Assembly (NCBI GenBank): GCA_963714035.1
Contig: OY970224.1
Span: forward strand, 2,046,001 to 2,110,000
DNA length: 64,000 nucleotides
Origin: DATFVB01 sp963714035
GTDB taxonomy: Bacteria > Acidobacteriota > Thermoanaerobaculia > UBA5066 > DATFVB01
Direction of reading: 5' to 3'
Below, one piece after another: positions 32,445 to 40,118 of this stretch (position 1 is the first letter of the stretch; the number at the start of each line of letters is the position of its first letter). Below the pieces are notes generated by a model. That model did no database searches and had not been told where the DNA came from. It worked only from the letters and a program-made list of their open reading frames with translations. The position numbers were made by a program, and so were the translations under genes.

Positions 32445-33766
32445 TGGAACAGACAAGGAACTGGACGAGGAGGGGAGGCGAACTGCTTCTCGCCGTCTGC
32501 CTGATCGCCCTGACGGCATCGGCGGCGCGGGCGCAGTCGACCTACACGACGACGACGGTCACGACGTCGAACGAGGCGCCGCAGACGTACGTCTTCGCGA
32601 CGGTCGTGCCGCAGGAGGCCAACTTCGGACCGGATTACTCGCCGGACGCACGCCTCGACATCTACGGTTTCGCGATGCTCGACACGGGATACGAGGCCAA
32701 CGCGGCGGACCCGAACTGGTTCGACGTCGCGCGGCCGACGAAGCTCCCGTCGTTTGCCGGGCAGTACGGGCAGAACGGCAACTGGTTCGCGGGAGTGCGC
32801 CAGAGCCGGCTCGGCTTCAAGGGATTCCTGCCGACGAGCGCGGGCGAGGTCAAGACGATCTTCGAGTTCGAAATGTTCGGGACCGGCGCCGACGCCGGGC
32901 AGACGACGTTCCGCCTGCGGCACGCCTGGGGCGAGCTCGGACAGTTCGGAGCGGGCCAGACCTGGAGCCCCTACATGGATCCGGACGTCTGGCCGAATTC
33001 GATCGAATACTGGGGCCCTCCCGGCATGGTGTTCTTCCGGAACGTCCAGTTTCGCTGGACGCCGTACCAGAACGGCGGATCCAACATGCAGATCGCCCTC
33101 GAGCGGCCCGGCGCCTCGGGTGATGCGGGACTGGCCTCGGACCGCGTCGCGCTGCAGGGCGTCAAGCCCCGCTTCCCGCTCCCCGACCTCTCCGCTCACT
33201 ACCGCATGTCGGGCGACTGGGGACACGTTCAGCTCGCCGGCATCGTCCGCGACATCCACTGGGACGACAACAACAATGACGCCGTGGACCTGAGCGGTCA
33301 CGTGACGGGCTGGGGCTTGAACGCGAGCTCCAACGTCAACATCGGCAAGAACGTCCTCCACATGCAGCTCAAGTACGGACAGGGCGACGAGAACTACATG
33401 AACGACGCCCCCGCCGACGTCGGCGCCGAGCGCTCGGGAAATCCGCTCAAGCCCAACGGAAAGGCCCTGGCGGATCTCGGCCTCCTGGCGTTCTTCGACG
33501 CGAACTGGAGCCAGACCTGGACGAGCACCTTTGGCTACTCGCTCATCAAGATCGACAACTCCAACCTGCAGGACCCGAGCGCCTTCAAGAAGGGCCAGTA
33601 CGCGCTCGCCAACCTCCTCTATCACCCCGCGCCGAACGTCCTCATCGGACCGGAGCTCCAGTGGATCAAGCGCGACAACTTCAGCGACGGGTTCTCTTCC
33701 CACGACTTCAAGGTCCAGTTCTCGGCGAAGTACGCCTTCGACTTCTCGATCGGAAAAAAGGGGTGA
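32444..33766 (+). CDS. DcaP-type trimeric outer-membrane porin
   Basis: This 440-residue protein has a signal peptide (cleavage after ARAQS) and the DcaP pattern: ARLDIYGFAMLDTGYEANAADPNWFDVARPTKLPSF, GNWFAGVRQSRLGFKGFLPTSAGEVKTIFEFEMFGTGADAGQTTFRLRHAWGELGQFGAGQTWSPYMDPDVWPNSIEYWGPPGMVFFRNVQFRWTP, then FGYSLIKIDNSN and the terminal aromatic strand AKYAFDFSIGKKG. DcaP of Acinetobacter is a trimeric channel for dicarboxylates and related acids. Here it is next to glutaminase and would admit acidic substrates or products. Confidence 0.9.
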   Translation: MEQTRNWTRRGGELLLAVCLIALTASAARAQSTYTTTTVTTSNEAPQTYVFATVVPQEANFGPDYSPDARLDIYGFAMLDTGYEANAADPNWFDVARPTKLPSFAGQYGQNGNWFAGVRQSRLGFKGFLPTSAGEVKTIFEFEMFGTGADAGQTTFRLRHAWGELGQFGAGQTWSPYMDPDVWPNSIEYWGPPGMVFFRNVQFRWTPYQNGGSNMQIALERPGASGDAGLASDRVALQGVKPRFPLPDLSAHYRMSGDWGHVQLAGIVRDIHWDDNNNDAVDLSGHVTGWGLNASSNVNIGKNVLHMQLKYGQGDENYMNDAPADVGAERSGNPLKPNGKALADLGLLAFFDANWSQTWTSTFGYSLIKIDNSNLQDPSAFKKGQYALANLLYHPAPNVLIGPELQWIKRDNFSDGFSSHDFKVQFSAKYAFDFSIGKKG

Positions 33767-33774
33767 GGTGAAAA

Positions 33775-34800
33775 ATGAAGACGCGTAGTCAATTCCTCGG
33801 GCTCGTCGCAGCGGCCGTCGTCGCGATCGGCGCGCCGCTGGCCACGGCGCAGACCGCGGCGCAGTACCAGGCCGCGGTCGACGCCGCCTACTCGAAATAC
33901 CAGAACCTCGAGGAGGGGAAGAACGCCGACTACATCCCGGCGCTCGCCAGAGTCGATTCGAAGGTCTACGGCATCGCCCTGATCACGACCGACGGCAAGC
34001 TCTACACCGCGGGCGACCTCAAGACCGAGGTCTCGATCCAATCGATCTCCAAGGTCTTCACGATGGCGAAGGTCATGGAAGAGCAGGGGGCCGACGCGAT
34101 CGCGAACACGATCGGCGTCGACGCGACCGGCATGCGCTTCAACTCGATCGTCTCGATCGAATTCTCCAAGAAGGTCCTCGGCGGGCCCGAGATGAACGCG
34201 CTCGTCAACCCGGGCGCCATCTCCACCACCAGCATGGTCCAGGGCGGCAGCCGGGAAGAGGTCTGGAAGAAGATCCTCGACTATCACTCGGCGTTCGCCG
34301 GCCGGCAGCTCGGGGTCGACGAGGAGGTCTTCAAGTCGGAGGCCGACACGAACCAGCGCAACCAGGCGATCGGCGCGCTCATGTTCGCCTACGGCTACAT
34401 CAAGAGCAACTGGGCCCAGGCCGTGGACGTCTACACCGAGCAGTGCGCGATTGCCGTCAACGCGAGGGACCTCGCGACGATGGCGGCCACACTCGCCAAC
34501 GGCGGAAGGAACCCGGTCACCGGCAAGCAGGTCATGAAGGTCGAGCTCACGCCGAAGGTACTCGCCGTCATGGCGACGGCCGGGCTTTACGACGATTCTG
34601 GCAAGTGGCTCTTCCGCACGGGACTTCCGGGGAAGAGCGGCGTCGGCGGCGGCGTCATCGCCGTCTCTCCCGGCAAGTTCGGGATCGCCGTGATCTCTCC
34701 CCCGCTCGACGACGCCGGAAACAGCGTGAAGGCGCAGAAGGCGATCGCCGACATCTCCAATGCCCTCGGAGGCAACCCGTACGCGGTCAGGCCGCGGTAA
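33775..34800 (+). CDS. glsA: Exported glutaminase
   Basis: This 341-residue protein is a serine-dependent glutaminase preceded by a signal peptide (MKTRSQFLGLVAAAVVAIGAPLATAQ). The motif SIQSISKVF holds the S-x-x-K catalytic pair; MNALVNPGAISTTSMVQGG, ERSETDTN-like FKSEADTNQRNQAIGALMFAYGYI, YTEQCAIAVNARDLATMAATLANGGRNP and TGLPGKSGVGGGVIAVSPGKFGIAVISPPLD complete the family pattern. It converts glutamine to glutamate and ammonia; most homologues are cytoplasmic. It is followed by a strong terminator-like hairpin, but the next two genes continue in the same direction. Confidence 0.95.
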   Translation: MKTRSQFLGLVAAAVVAIGAPLATAQTAAQYQAAVDAAYSKYQNLEEGKNADYIPALARVDSKVYGIALITTDGKLYTAGDLKTEVSIQSISKVFTMAKVMEEQGADAIANTIGVDATGMRFNSIVSIEFSKKVLGGPEMNALVNPGAISTTSMVQGGSREEVWKKILDYHSAFAGRQLGVDEEVFKSEADTNQRNQAIGALMFAYGYIKSNWAQAVDVYTEQCAIAVNARDLATMAATLANGGRNPVTGKQVMKVELTPKVLAVMATAGLYDDSGKWLFRTGLPGKSGVGGGVIAVSPGKFGIAVISPPLDDAGNSVKAQKAIADISNALGGNPYAVRPR

Positions 34801-34821
34801 GGGCTTTCGATTCCTTCTCGA

Positions 34822-34859
34822 CGGGGCGGCGCGCACTCCTTCGCGCCGCCCCGCTTTTT
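34822..34859 (+). terminator. Rho-independent terminator-like hairpin
   Basis: CGGGGCGGCGCG (34822-34833) pairs with CGCGCCGCCCCG (34842-34853) around an eight-base loop and is followed by CTTTTT. It lies after the glutaminase gene and before the 34879 gene, so it could reduce expression of the last two genes. Confidence 0.85.
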
Positions 34860-34878
34860 CTTCCGGCTGGAGGTGGTC

Positions 34879-35439
34879 ATGAAGAGCTCGGCCCTCGCGT
34901 TCCTGCTCCTCTCCTCCCTCGGGGCGGCCGCCGGCGCCGCGGATCCGGCCGGCGAGTTCACGGCCACGGCGCGGGTGGAAACGCACAGCGGCACGCGGTC
35001 GACGGCCTGCACGATCATCGTCAATCGTCCGATCCCCTACGAGGAAGCGGCGCCTCTCCGGAAGCTTCTCGAAGAAGGGGGACAGCAGGCCGTGCGCACG
35101 GCGATCATCGGAGGCTCGCGCGGGCAGCTTTCCCTCGGCGGCATCTCGTACCCGCTCGATCTCGTGATCTTCGAGCCGAAGGGAAAGGGGTTCCGGTACG
35201 TCGTCGTCACGAGCCGCCCGATCCGCTGGGAAGAAAGCGAGCTCGGCGAGCCCTCGCTCGACTATCCCTTCACCGTCCTGGTTTTCGAGGAGCCCGCCGT
35301 CGGGCTCGGCGAGGGACAGATCTGTCCGCGCGCCGCGCTCGAGATCGACGAGAACGGCCACGCCCGAGCCGTCGCCCACGAGGGTCGGATGGGCGTCCTC
35401 AAAGAAATTCGCCGCACTTCGCGCGTGACCCGCGATTAG
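34879..35439 (+). CDS. Small exported protein, paralogous to 48863-49423
   Basis: This 186-residue protein has a signal peptide (cleavage after GAAAGA) and a soluble domain with FTATARVETHSGTRSTACTIIVNRPIPYEEAAPLRKLLEEGGQQAVRTAII, YPLDLVIFEPKGKGFRYVVVTSRPIRWEESELGEPSLDYPFTVLVFE and GEGQICPRAALEIDENGHARAVAHEGRMGVLKEIRR. The same layout (sheet, helix with GQxA, DG/GKGxRxVVxTxRxIxxxE, paired acidic strand and terminal GV-like strand) is found in the equally long protein encoded at 48863. Both lie in palindrome-controlled units. Family unnamed to me. GGAGG precedes ATG 34879. Confidence 0.75.
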   Translation: MKSSALAFLLLSSLGAAAGAADPAGEFTATARVETHSGTRSTACTIIVNRPIPYEEAAPLRKLLEEGGQQAVRTAIIGGSRGQLSLGGISYPLDLVIFEPKGKGFRYVVVTSRPIRWEESELGEPSLDYPFTVLVFEEPAVGLGEGQICPRAALEIDENGHARAVAHEGRMGVLKEIRRTSRVTRD

Positions 35440-35467
35440 GCGCGGTCACGGAAGAGGAGATGACAGG

Positions 35468-36151
35468 ATGAGACCCACGAAATTCCGCATCGTCGCCGCA
35501 CTGTTCGTCGCCACGGCGTTCTCCGGGGTCGCCATCCGCGCGGCGGAGCATGGCACGGCCCCCGAAGGAATGTCCCCGGAAAAAGCGATCTCGGCGCTCC
35601 ATGCCGGGAATGACCGCTACGTGCACGATCATCTCGCCTCGAAGCACTATTCGGCGGAACGGCCGCTCCTCACGACCGGACAGCAGCCCTACGCGATCGT
35701 CCTTTCCTGCTCCGACTCGCGCGTTCCGCCGGAAATTCTCTTCGACGAGTCGCTCGGGAAGCTCTTCATCGTCCGGGTGGCCGGCAACGTGATCGACCCC
35801 GTCGTCCTCGGGAGCATCGAATACGCGGCGGAACACCTCCACACGCACCTGCTCCTCGTCCTCGGCCACGAGGGATGCGGGGCCGTGAAAGCGACGATCG
35901 ACGGCGGAACGCCGCCCCCGAACATCGCGGAGCTCACGAAGCGCATCGCTCCCGCGGTCGAGAAAACGAAAGGAAAGGGCATGGACGCGGCCGTCGCGGA
36001 AAACGTCCGGCTCCAGATGGCCAGCGCCCTCTCGCAGAGCCCGCTGCTCTCGGATCTCTCGGCGAAAGGTGAAATCCGGATCGTGGGCGGGGTCTACCGG
36101 CTCGACAGCGGCGCCGTGCAGTGGCTCGGCCTTGCGCCGAAGGGAAAGTGA
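35468..36151 (+). CDS. Exported beta-class carbonic anhydrase
   Basis: This 227-residue protein has a signal peptide (cleavage after AIRAAEHG region) and the beta-carbonic-anhydrase zinc motifs: CSDSRVPPEILFDESLGKLFIVRVAGNVIDPVVLGSIEYA and VLGHEGCGAVKATID (Cys, Asp/Arg pair, His-x-x-Cys). It interconverts CO2 and bicarbonate in the periplasm. It is the last gene in the palindrome-8 operon, after the glutaminase, and could turn metabolic CO2 into bicarbonate for pH control. Confidence 0.93.
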   Translation: MRPTKFRIVAALFVATAFSGVAIRAAEHGTAPEGMSPEKAISALHAGNDRYVHDHLASKHYSAERPLLTTGQQPYAIVLSCSDSRVPPEILFDESLGKLFIVRVAGNVIDPVVLGSIEYAAEHLHTHLLLVLGHEGCGAVKATIDGGTPPPNIAELTKRIAPAVEKTKGKGMDAAVAENVRLQMASALSQSPLLSDLSAKGEIRIVGGVYRLDSGAVQWLGLAPKGK

Positions 36152-36284
36152 CCGTCGGCCGAGATACCTCGTCGCTTCTCGTGTTCGCGAGGGTCTCGGC
36201 GCAACGCCACGTACAGAATAGGAGCCGCGCCTTTCCCGGACCCGACCCTTCGCGGTCCGAGCTTTGCGAGGCCGCGAAGATCCC

Positions 36285-36517
36285 ATCGGCCTCGGGGCGC
36301 CGTAGCGGTCGAGCCACACGAGGCCGCGAGCGAAGCGAGCCGCCGCGCTACTTCTCCCGGCGGGAGAAGGTGGCGGCTGCAAGCCGCCGGATGAGGGAAA
36401 GAAGGCGAGCCGCGGAGGTCAGATCGCGGAAAGTCTCGCCGAAGTAACCGAGGCGAGGAGGTCCGCGATCTGGGAGGCCGAGCGGTTCCAGCGGAGCGTG
36501 CCGCTCGGCCGACGGAT
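36285..36517. repeat. Composite dispersed repeat, copy B
   Basis: GGGGCGCCGTAGCGGTCGAGCC (about 36295), then a hairpin-rich insertion including CTTCTCCCGGCGGGAGAAGG, then AAGGCGAGCCGCGGAGGTCAG and ATCGCGGAAAGT (about 36402-36434), and CGATCTGGGAGGCCG...CTCGGCCGACGG (about 36464-36514). It matches copy A at 26763-27005. The 36152-36284 stretch between carbonic anhydrase and this repeat shows no gene. Confidence 0.6.
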
Positions 36518-36518
36518 G

Positions 36519-36561
36519 GGACCTTGGTCCAATTGTCGTCGCTCGCTTCGGATGGCACCCT
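36519..36561 (+). promoter_or_regulatory. Regulon palindrome 9 and -10 of Gly-zipper operon
   Basis: The core is a perfect GGACCTTGGTCC (36519-36530) followed by AATTG; a -10-like CACCCT (36556-36561) begins 26 bases after the core. The palindrome touches the end of composite repeat B. Confidence 0.75.
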
Positions 36562-36579
36562 GATTTCCGGAGGCACGAG

Positions 36580-36999
36580 ATGAGTCGCTACGCTCGCTTG
36601 ATCGCACCGCTTTTGCTGCTCGGCTGCGCGTCCGCGTTCGCCGACGACCTGGCCGGCCAGAAGGCGATCCTCTGCACGGCCGTCCAGGCGACCGATTGCC
36701 ATCCCGACACGGGGTGCGAGACGACGGCGCCCTGGAACTTGAACATCCCCCAGTTCATCGAGATCGACCTTGCGGGCAAGATGCTCTCGACGACCAAGGC
36801 GAGCGGCGAGAACCGCTCGACGCCGATCCGGAGCCTCCTCCGGGAGGACGGCAACATCTATCTGCAGGGAGTCGAAGGGGGCCGCGCGTTCAGCTTCGTG
36901 ATCACCGAGGCGACGGGCATGGCCTCGATCGCCGTCGCCCGGGAAGACGTCACCGTGTCGGTGTTCGGCGTCTGCACGCCGCTGCCGGCGGCAAAATAG
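36580..36999 (+). CDS. Exported small protein of unknown function
   Basis: This 139-residue protein has a signal peptide (MSRYARLIAPLLLLGCASAFA; it could instead be read as a lipoprotein signal). The mature part, DLAGQKAILCTAVQATDCHPDTGCETTAPWNLNIPQFIEIDLAGKMLSTTKASGENRSTPIRSLLREDGNIYLQGVEGGRAFSFVITEATGMASIAVAREDVTVSVFGVC, has four cysteines and an antiparallel-sheet look. Similar short proteins occur in Proteobacteria, without known function. It leads the three-gene unit after palindrome 9. Confidence 0.75.
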   Translation: MSRYARLIAPLLLLGCASAFADDLAGQKAILCTAVQATDCHPDTGCETTAPWNLNIPQFIEIDLAGKMLSTTKASGENRSTPIRSLLREDGNIYLQGVEGGRAFSFVITEATGMASIAVAREDVTVSVFGVCTPLPAAK

Positions 37000-37010
37000 G
37001 GAGAACGACG

Positions 37011-37529
37011 ATGAAGAAAAAGATGCTCGTGGCCGCCGCGATCGTGTCGGCCCTGCTCCCGCTCGTCGGCCACGCCCAGCAGAAGACGCTCGCGGCGACG
37101 ATGGAGGTCTACGCGTTTCCGAAGAACGGCCAGCCCGCCGACGTCCAGTCGAAGGACGAGGCCGCCTGCTACCAGTGGGCGACCCAGAACACGGGCGTCG
37201 ATCCGTTCCAGGCACAGCAGCAGTCGCAGCAGGCCGCCGCTTCCCAGCAGCAGACCGCGCAGTCCACAAAGGGATCGGGCGCTCGCGGCGCCGCGCGCGG
37301 AGCGGCCGGCGGAGCGTTGATCGGGGGAATCGCCGGGGACGCCGGAAAGGGCGCGGCGATCGGCGCGACGGCGGGAGTCGTCGCGGGACGCTCCCGCGCG
37401 AGAGGGGCCCAGCAGCAGGCGGACCAGCAGGCCGCCGCGACCCACCAGGCCACCGCGCAGCAGATCGATTCGTTCCGAAAGGCGTTCAGCGCCTGCCTCG
37501 AGGCCAAACAGTACATGGTCAAGTACTGA
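37011..37529 (+). CDS. Glycine-zipper exported protein
   Basis: This 172-residue protein has a signal peptide, a short domain (YAFPKNGQPADVQSKDEAACYQWATQNTGVDPFQ), a Gln-rich linker and a glycine-zipper segment (about 100-130; GARGAARGAAGGALIGGIAGDAGKGAAIGATAGVVAGRSRARG). The C-terminal helix (QIDSFRKAFSACLEAKQYMVKY) carries a cysteine that may pair with Cys in EAACYQW. Glycine-zipper proteins insert in or line the outer membrane. It follows the previous gene by 11 bases. Confidence 0.85.
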   Translation: MKKKMLVAAAIVSALLPLVGHAQQKTLAATMEVYAFPKNGQPADVQSKDEAACYQWATQNTGVDPFQAQQQSQQAAASQQQTAQSTKGSGARGAARGAAGGALIGGIAGDAGKGAAIGATAGVVAGRSRARGAQQQADQQAAATHQATAQQIDSFRKAFSACLEAKQYMVKY

Positions 37530-37560
37530 GAAACGCTCGTTCCGGCGGCCGAGCAGGAAG

Positions 37561-38346
37561 ATGATGGTAGGCGCCGACGCGATCATCCCGTCGGTTCCCT
37601 TCTCGGTCGCCCTTTTCGTCGGAATGCTCGTGTGCATGGAGCTCGGGCGTCGCCTCGGAAAATGGCGGCTCGCACGGGATCCGACGGCGCTCGAGGGCCT
37701 CGCCGTCGTCGACGGCGCGGTCTTCGGTCTCTACGGCCTCCTGATCGCGTTCGCATTCCAGGGCGCTCCCGCCCGGTTCGACGCGCGAAGGAATCTGATC
37801 GCCGAGGAAGCCAACCGGATCGGGACGGCCTACCTTCGGCTGGACCTCCTTCCCCCTGACGCCCGGCCGGCGCTGCGCGAGCTCTTTCGCCGATATCTCG
37901 ACTCGCGGCTGGAGTTCACCCGGAGCGCGCACGTCGCCGAGGACCGGGAGATCTTCGCGCGGTCCGCCGTCCTCCAGCAGCAGATCTGGAACGCGGCGCT
38001 CGACGCGACGCGCCGACCCGAAGCGCATCCGGACGCCGGCAAGCTCCTGATCCCGGCCCTGAACGAGATGATCGACATCACGACCACACGGTTCATGGCC
38101 GTGAGGACGCACCCCCCGCACATCGTGTACGGGCTTCTGTTCGTCCTCGGGCTCGTCTGCTCGTCGCTGGCCGGATTCGGGATGGCGGGCCGGGCGCGGC
38201 GAAGCTGGATCCACATCCTGTCGTTCGCGCTTATCAGCGTGATCACCGTCTACACGATCCTCGACATCGAATATCCCCGGGTCGGCCTCGTTCGCCTCGA
38301 CGCCTACGACAACGTGATGGCCAGCCTCCGGGCCACGATGAGGTAA
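37561..38346 (+). CDS. DUF4239/bestrophin-like membrane protein
   Basis: This 261-residue protein has four membrane helices in pairs at both ends: FSVALFVGMLVCMELGRRLG, VVDGAVFGLYGLLIAFAFQG, then FVLGLVCSSLAGFGMAG and ILSFALISVITVYTILDIEYP. Between lie RFDARRNLIAEEANRIGTAYLRLDLLPPDARPALRELFRRYLDSRL and a helical soluble section. This is the DUF4239 pattern (bestrophin-like), suggesting an anion or CO2/bicarbonate-related channel, though this is not shown. Third gene of the palindrome-9 unit. Confidence 0.8.
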   Translation: MMVGADAIIPSVPFSVALFVGMLVCMELGRRLGKWRLARDPTALEGLAVVDGAVFGLYGLLIAFAFQGAPARFDARRNLIAEEANRIGTAYLRLDLLPPDARPALRELFRRYLDSRLEFTRSAHVAEDREIFARSAVLQQQIWNAALDATRRPEAHPDAGKLLIPALNEMIDITTTRFMAVRTHPPHIVYGLLFVLGLVCSSLAGFGMAGRARRSWIHILSFALISVITVYTILDIEYPRVGLVRLDAYDNVMASLRATMR

Positions 38347-38436
38347 CCCGCGCTTCTCTTCTACCCGTCGGATGATTCGATCGATCCCTTTACGCCCTTT
38401 TTGCAGGAGTCGTTCGCCATTCCGCAGCCGGCGATG

Positions 38437-38480
38437 GGACCAAGGTCCAATAGCGGCAGGCTCATGCGCGGCCACACAAT
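38437..38480 (+). promoter_or_regulatory. Regulon palindrome 10 and -10 of aspartase-asparaginase unit
   Basis: The core is a perfect GGACCAAGGTCC (38437-38448) followed by AATAGCGGCAGG; the -10-like CACAAT (38475-38480) begins 27 bases after the core. The flank AATAGCGGCA is shared with palindrome 11. Confidence 0.85.
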
Positions 38481-38568
38481 TTGCCTTCGTAGGGGGCTTC
38501 GCCAGAAAAGGGCGAAAAGAACGCAAAAAACCGACGACCCGTTCCCCGCGGGCTGACAGGAGCACACG

Positions 38569-40110
38569 ATGAAAAACTCGCTCGAAACGCCTCCCTGGAG
38601 ATCTCGCCCGTGGATTGCCGTCGCGGCCGCAGGGATTCTGCTGGGTGCCCTGGCGCCCGCGATGGCCGCGCCGAAGAAGAGCGCCGCTCCCGCGGCGACG
38701 CCCGCGACCCGCACGGAGCACGACCTGCTCGGAGACAAGGAAGTCCCGGCCGACGCGTACTGGGGCATCCAGACCGCTCGCGCGCTCGAGAACTTCCAGC
38801 TCTCGGGCGTCGCGATCAATCACTATCCCGGCTTCATCGAGGCGTGGGCGATCGTGAAGCTCGCCGCCGCCCGGGCGAACACGGACGTCGGCGCGATGAA
38901 GCCGGAACGGCTCGCGATGATCGAGAAGGCCTGCAAGGCGGTCCTCGACGGCAAGTACCACGACCAGTTCCAGGTGGACTGGTTCCAGGGCGGCGCCGGG
39001 ACGTCGACGAACATGAACGCCAACGAAGTGCTCACCAACATCGGCCTCGAGCTGGGCGGCCACAAGAAGGGCGAATACCAGTACCTCGACTCGCACGACG
39101 ACCTCAACATGTCGCAGTCGACGAACGATTCGTATCCGACCGCGATCTACGTCGCGCTCATCATGCGGAACGACAAGCTCGTCTCCGAGCTCGAAAAGCT
39201 CGCCGCCTCGTTCCGCGCCAAAGGCGACGCGTATCTCCGGATCGTCAAGATGGGCCGGACCGAGCTGCAGGACGCCGTCCCGATGACGGTCGGCCAGGAG
39301 TTCCACGCCTTCGCGGCTTCGCTCGACGACGAGATCAGCCTGCTCAAGGAATCGGAAAAGGCCATGTATCGCGTGAACATGGGCTCGACCGCGATCGGCA
39401 CGGGGATCAACGTCCCGAAGGGTTATACGGAGAAGTGCGCCGCGCACCTGGCCGAGCTGCTCCACAAGCCCATCGTCCCCGCCGAGGACATGCTGGCGGC
39501 GACCTGGGACCAGCACGCCTACGTGGTCTATTCCTCGGCGCTCAAGAGCCTCGCGATCAAGTTCTCGAAGATCTCCGAGGACCTGATTCTCCTCGCGTCG
39601 GGGCCGCGGGCCGGCCTCGCCGAGATCAACCTTCCGGCGCTCCAGCCCGGCTCGTCCATCATGCCCGGAAAGGTCAATCCCGTGGTTCCCGAAGTCATCA
39701 ACATGATCGCCTACCGCGTGATCGGCAACGACGTGAGCGTGACTCTCGTCGCCCACACCGGACAGCTCCAGTTGAACGCCTTCGAGCCGCTGGAAGGGCT
39801 GGCCCTGATCGAGTCCCAGCATCTCCTCTACAACGGATCCATCCTCTTCCGGACGCGGTGCATCGACGGGATCACGGTCAACGAGAAGGTCCTCGAGCAC
39901 TACATGGAGACAACGGTCGGCATCGTCACCGCGCTCAATCCCATCATCGGGTACGAGAAGGCGACGGAGCTCGCCGCCAAGGCCTACAAGAGCGGCAAGG
40001 GCATTCTCGAAGTCATCCGGGAAGAACACGTGCTCACGGAGGAGCAGATCAAGGATCTCCTCGATCCCGTGAAGCTCACGAATCTCGACGAAAGCAAGTA
40101 CAAGAAGTGA
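38569..40110 (+). CDS. aspA: Aspartate ammonia-lyase with signal peptide
   Basis: This 513-residue protein has an N-terminal extension of about 40 residues that looks like a signal peptide (RSRPWIAVAAAGILLGALAPAMAAPKK), followed by a complete aspartase: EHDLLGDKEVPADAYWGIQTARALENFQLSG, GAGTSTNMNANEVLTNIGLELGG, MSQSTNDSYPTAIYVA, DAVPMTVGQEFHAFA, VNMGSTAIGTGINVP and the family signature GSSIMPGKVNPVVPEVINM with its catalytic Ser loop. It makes fumarate and ammonia from aspartate. Known aspartases are cytoplasmic, so export is unusual. It lies nine bases upstream of the exported asparaginase, which supplies its substrate. Confidence 0.92.
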   Translation: MKNSLETPPWRSRPWIAVAAAGILLGALAPAMAAPKKSAAPAATPATRTEHDLLGDKEVPADAYWGIQTARALENFQLSGVAINHYPGFIEAWAIVKLAAARANTDVGAMKPERLAMIEKACKAVLDGKYHDQFQVDWFQGGAGTSTNMNANEVLTNIGLELGGHKKGEYQYLDSHDDLNMSQSTNDSYPTAIYVALIMRNDKLVSELEKLAASFRAKGDAYLRIVKMGRTELQDAVPMTVGQEFHAFAASLDDEISLLKESEKAMYRVNMGSTAIGTGINVPKGYTEKCAAHLAELLHKPIVPAEDMLAATWDQHAYVVYSSALKSLAIKFSKISEDLILLASGPRAGLAEINLPALQPGSSIMPGKVNPVVPEVINMIAYRVIGNDVSVTLVAHTGQLQLNAFEPLEGLALIESQHLLYNGSILFRTRCIDGITVNEKVLEHYMETTVGIVTALNPIIGYEKATELAAKAYKSGKGILEVIREEHVLTEEQIKDLLDPVKLTNLDESKYKK

Positions 40111-40118
40111 GGTGGACC

